A stretch of DNA of 32,500 bases from Cryptomeria japonica. Taxonomy: Eukaryota; Streptophyta; Pinopsida; Cupressales; Cupressaceae. Where the stretch lies: NCBI RefSeq assembly GCF_030272615.1, contig NW_026729258.1:25001-57500 (forward strand). Direction: 5' to 3'. A program made the position numbers and the translations under genes. Below, one piece after another: positions 28,578 to 32,500 of this stretch. Positions within the stretch are counted from its first letter, which is position 1. The number at the start of each line of letters is the position of its first letter. The notes under the pieces were generated by a model. It made no database searches. It saw only the letters and a list, made by a program, of their open reading frames with translations, and was not told the DNA's origin.

Positions 28578-31500
28578 CCTCGCAACCCGATTGCTATGCG
28601 GTGAGGCTCCTCGGCCGCCTCGGAACTATCTGTGTATCAGACGCATCGCGGGATAAGGGGTTGGCAACGGTAGTCGCCCCAAGCGCGTCCGATGCTTGGA
28701 CCATTCCGAGGCGGCCCTGAAGCCTCTTCCGTCTAGCCGTTGGGTCCTTCTCGCCGCATCCCTCGCCTCGCACCCCGATTGCTATGCGGTGAGGCTCCTC
28801 GGCCGCCTCGGAACTATCTGTGTATCGGACGCGTCGCGGGATAAGGGGTTGTCACTGGTAGTCGCCCCAAGCGCGTCCGATGCTTGGACCATTCCGAGGC
28901 GGCCCTGAAGCCTCTTCCGTCTAGCCGTTGGGTCCTTCTCGCCGCATCCCTCGCCTCGCACCCCGATTGCTATGCGGTGAGGCTCCTCGGCCGCCTCGGA
29001 ACTATCTGTGTATCGGACGCGTCGCGGGATAAGGGGTTGTCATTGGTAGTCGCCCCAAGCGCGTCCGATGCTTGGACCATTCCGAGGCGGCCCTGAAGCC
29101 TCTTCCGTCTAGCCGTTGGGTCCTTCTCGCCGCATCCCTCGCCTCGCACCCCGATTGCTATGCGGTGAGGCTCCTCGGCCGCCTCGGAACTATCTGTGTA
29201 TCGGACGCGTCGCGGGATAAGGGGTTGTCACTGGTAGTCGCCCCAAGCGCGTCCGATGCTTGGACCATTCCGAGGCGGCCCTGAAGCCTCTTCCGTCTAG
29301 CCGTTGGGTCCTTCTCGCCGCATCCCTCGCCTCGCACCCCGATTGCTATGCGGTGAGGCTCCTCGGCCGCCTCGGAACTATCTGTGTATCGGACGCGTCG
29401 CGGGATAAGGGGTTGTCACTGGTAGTCGCCCCAAGCGCGTTCGATGCTTGGACCATTCCGAGGCGGCCCTGAAGCCTCTTCCGTCTAGCCGTTGGGTCCT
29501 TCTCGCCGCATCCCTCGCCTCGCACCCCGATTGCTATGCGGTGAGGCTCCTCGGCCGCCTTGGAACTATCTGTGTATCGGACGCGTCGCGGGATAAGGGG
29601 TTGTCACTGGTAGTCGCCCCAAGCGCGTCCGATGCTTGGACCATTCCGAGGCGGACCCGAAGCCTCTTCCGTCTAGCCGTTGGGTCCTTCTCGCCGCATC
29701 CTTCGCCTCGCACCCCGATTGCTATGCGGTGAGGCTCCTCGGCCGCCTCGGAACTATCTGTGTATCGGACGCGTCGCGGGATAAGGGGTTGTCACTGGTA
29801 GTCGCCCCAAGCGCGTCCGATGCTTGGACCATTCCGAGGCGGACCCGAAGCCTCTTCCGTCTAGCCGTTGGGTCCTTCTCGCCGCATCCCTCGCCTCGCA
29901 CCCCGATTGCTATGCGGTGAGGCTCCTCGGCCGCCTTGGAACTATCTGTGTATCGGACGCGTCGCGGGATAAGGGGTTGTCACTGGTAGTCGCCCCAAGC
30001 GCGTCCGATGCTTGGACCATTCCGAGGCGGACCCGAAGCCTCTTCCGTCTAGCCGTTGGGTCCTTCTCGCCGCATCCCTCGCCTCGCACCCCGATTGCTA
30101 TGCGGTGAGGCTCCTCGGCCGCCTTGGAACTATCTGTGTATCGGACGCGTCGCGGGATAAGGGGTTGTCACTGGTAGTCGCCCCAAGCGCGTCCGATGCT
30201 TGGACCATTCCGAGGCGGACCCGAAGCCTCTTCCGTCTAGCCGTTGGGTCCTTCTCGCCGCATCCCTCGCCTCGCACCCCGATTGCTATGCGGTGAGGCT
30301 CCTCGGCCGCCTTGGAACTATCTGTGTATCGGACGCGTCGCGGGATAAGGGGTTGTCACTGGTAGTCGCCCCAAGCGCGTCCGATGCTTGGACCATTCCG
30401 AGGCGGCCCCGAAGCCTCTTCCGTGTAGCCGTTGGGTCCTTCTCGCCGCATCCCTCGCCTCGCACCCCGATTGCTATGCGGTGAGGCTCCTCGGCCGCCT
30501 TGGAACTATCTGTGTATCGGACGCGTCGCGGGATAAGGGGTTGTCACTGGTAGTCGCCCCAAGCGCGTCCGATGCTTGGACCATTCCGAGGCGGCCCCGA
30601 AGCCTCTTCCGTGTAGCCGTTGGGTCCTTCTCGCCGCATCCCTCGCCTCGCACCCCGATTGCTATGCGGTGAGGCTCCTCGGCCGCCTTGGAACTATCTG
30701 TGTATCGGACGCGTCGCGGGATAAGGGGTTGTCACTGGTAGTCGCCCCAAGCGCGTCCGATGCTTGGACCATTCCGAGGCGGACCTGAAGCCTCTTCCCT
30801 CTAGCCGTTGGGGCTTTCTCGCCGCATCCCTCGCCTCGCACCCTGATTGCTATGCTGTGAAGCTCCTCGGCCGCCTTGGAACTATCTGTGTATCGGACGC
30901 ATCGCGGGATAAGGGGTTGGCAGTGGTAGTCGCCCCAAGCGCATCCGATGCTTGGACCATTCCGAGGCGGCCCTGCAGCCTCTTCCGTCTAGCCGTTGGG
31001 GCCATCTCGCCGCATCCCCCACCTCGCACCACGATTGCTATGCGGTGAGGCTCCTTGGCCGCCTCGGAACTATCTGTGTATCGGACGCATCGCGGGATAA
31101 GGGGTTGTCACTGGTAGTCGCCCCAAGCGCGTCCGATGCTTGGACTATTCCGAGGCGGCCCTGCAGCCTCTTCCGTCTAGCCGTTGGGGCCATCTCGCCG
31201 CATCCCCCACCTCCTCGGCCGCCTCGGAACTATCTGTGTATCGGACGCATCGCGGGATAAGGGGTTGGCAGTGGTAGTCGCCCCAAGCGCGTCCGATGCT
31301 TGGACTATTCCGAGGCAGCCCTGCAGCCTCTTCCGTCTAGCCTTTGGGGCCATCTCGCCGCATCCCTCGCCTCGCACCCCGATTGCTATGCGGTGAGGCT
31401 CCTCGGCCGCCTGGGAACTATCTTCGTATCGGACGCATCGCGGGATAAGGGGTTGTCACTGGTAGTCGCCCCAAGCGCGTCCGATGCTTGGACTATTCCG

Positions 31501-32500
31501 AGGCGGCCCTGTGGCCTCTTCCGTCTAGCCGTTGGGGCCATCTCGCCGCATCCCCCACCTCGCACCCCGATTGCTATGCGGTGAGGCTCTTCGGCCGCCT
31601 TGGAACTATCTTCGTATCGGACGCATCGCGGGATAAGGGGTTGTCACTGGTAGTGGCCCCAAGCGCGTCCGATGCTTGGACTATTCCGAGGCGGCCCTGC
31701 AGCCTCTTCCGTCTAGCCGTTGGGGCCATCTCGCCGCATCCCCCACCTCGCACCCCGATTGCTATGCGGTGAGGCTCCTCGGCCGCCTTGGAACTATCTT
31801 CGTATCGGACGCATCGCGGGATAAGGGGTTGTCACTGGTAGTCGCCCCAAGCGCGTCCGATGCTTGGACTATTCCGACGCGGCCCTGTGGCCTCTTCCGT
31901 CCAGCCGTTGGGGCCATCTCGCCGCATCCCCCACCTCGCACCCCGATTGCTATGCGGTGAGGCTCCTCGGCCGCCTTGGAACCATCTTCGTATCGGACGC
32001 ATCGCGGGATAGGGGGCTGTCACTGGTAGTCGCCCCAAGCGTGTCCGATGCTTGGACCATTCCTAGGCGGCCCTGAAGCCTCTTCCGTCTAGCCGTTGGG
32101 GCCTTCCCGCCCCATCCCTCGCCTCGCACCCCCGATTGCTATGCGGTGAGGCTCCTCGGCCGCCTTGGAACCATCTGTGTATCGGACGCATCGCGGGATA
32201 AGGGGTTGGCACTGGCAGTCGCCCCAAGCGCGTCCGATGCTTGGACCATTCCGAGGTGGCCCTGAAGCCTCTTCCGTCTAGCCGTTGGGGCCTTCCCGCC
32301 CCATCCCTCGCCTCGCACCCCGATTGATATGCGGTGAGGCTCCTCGGCCGCCTTGGAACTATCTGTGTATCGGACGCATCGCGGGATAAGGGGTTGGCAC
32401 TGGTAGTCGTCCCAATCGCATCCGATGCTTGGACCATTCCGAGGCGGCCCTGCAGCCTCTTCCGTTTAGCCGTCGGGGCCTTCCCGCCGCATCCCTCGCC
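28578..32500. repeat. 188-bp tandem array, second copy (about 20 units, runs off the window)
   Basis: Same 188-bp unit as 10335-14300, in the same order of variants. Peptides of 70 or 94 residues per unit are frame artefacts. The sequence between 28337 and 28577 is the copy of 10094-10334 and holds no recognised gene. Confidence 0.95.

Larger units (their letters stand above)
28218..32500. repeat. Duplicated IGS segment (copy of 9975-14257)
   Basis: Collinear with 9975-14257 at a constant offset of 18243 and with no insertion or deletion, including the same 28-bp-deleted 188-bp unit and the same extra C. Base differences noticed: 11318/29561, 12196/30439, 12286/30529, 12619/30862, 12956/31199 and 13661/31904 (positions to within a base or two). 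The copy runs to the window end, so its true length is unknown. Confidence 0.95.

Overview
This is eukaryotic, almost certainly plant, nuclear DNA and not a microbial gene cluster. It is a very long ribosomal DNA intergenic spacer (IGS) interrupted by a tandem array of Ty3/gypsy retrotransposon copies. Three things point to a plant: a complete plant-type 5S rRNA gene on the minus strand (2949-3066), thirteen copies of the plant RNA polymerase I initiator TATATAGGGG on the plus strand between 5777 and 9978, and chromovirus-type LTR elements primed by initiator tRNA-Met. A 5S gene inside the 35S spacer (linked, 'L-type' rDNA) is known from bryophytes, some other non-seed plants, some gymnosperms and some Asteraceae; the species cannot be named from this sequence. 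No 18S, 5.8S or 26S sequence was recognised.

Layout. 1-2540: GC-rich subrepeats dominated by the palindrome GGTGCGCACC, broken by T-rich islands. 2541-3830: spacer around the inverted 5S gene. 3831-5512: a C-rich 'CACCCACCTTGG' minisatellite. 5690-10100: three successive families of spacer-promoter repeats (157 bp, 311 bp and about 440-490 bp), with a 52-bp array and a 50/56-bp array between them. 10335-14300: about 21 copies of a 188-bp repeat. 14300-16226: degenerate repeats, then single-copy sequence that could be external transcribed spacer.

16227-28217 is the retrotransposon array, oriented leftwards (minus strand): a rearranged internal fragment, LTR1, internal region A, LTR2, internal region B, LTR3. 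Region B encodes a 1352-residue Gag-protease-RT-integrase-chromodomain polyprotein whose RNase H is mostly deleted. Region A encodes a 1307-residue polyprotein in which the RNase H and integrase part is replaced, in frame, by a protein segment I do not recognise that carries two copies of a domain of about 95 residues. A 663-bp piece of that segment also lies inverted at the left edge of the array.

28218-32500: the IGS resumes exactly at the GGGG of a Pol I initiator and repeats 9975-14257 without a length change (constant offset 18243) and with only about six single-base differences noticed. The array is therefore flanked by two copies of the same spacer segment. This points to recombination between rDNA units, or to an assembly join.

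The only convincing protein-coding sequences are the two polyproteins and the related fragments. The many other long open frames lie in GC-rich tandem repeats whose periods are not multiples of three, and I treat them as artefacts. The most notable observations are the duplicated unknown domain replacing RNase H-integrase, the LTR junction sitting exactly on a Pol I initiator, and a covarying stem-loop placed 39-41 nt downstream of the start of each of the last three Pol I initiator motifs.
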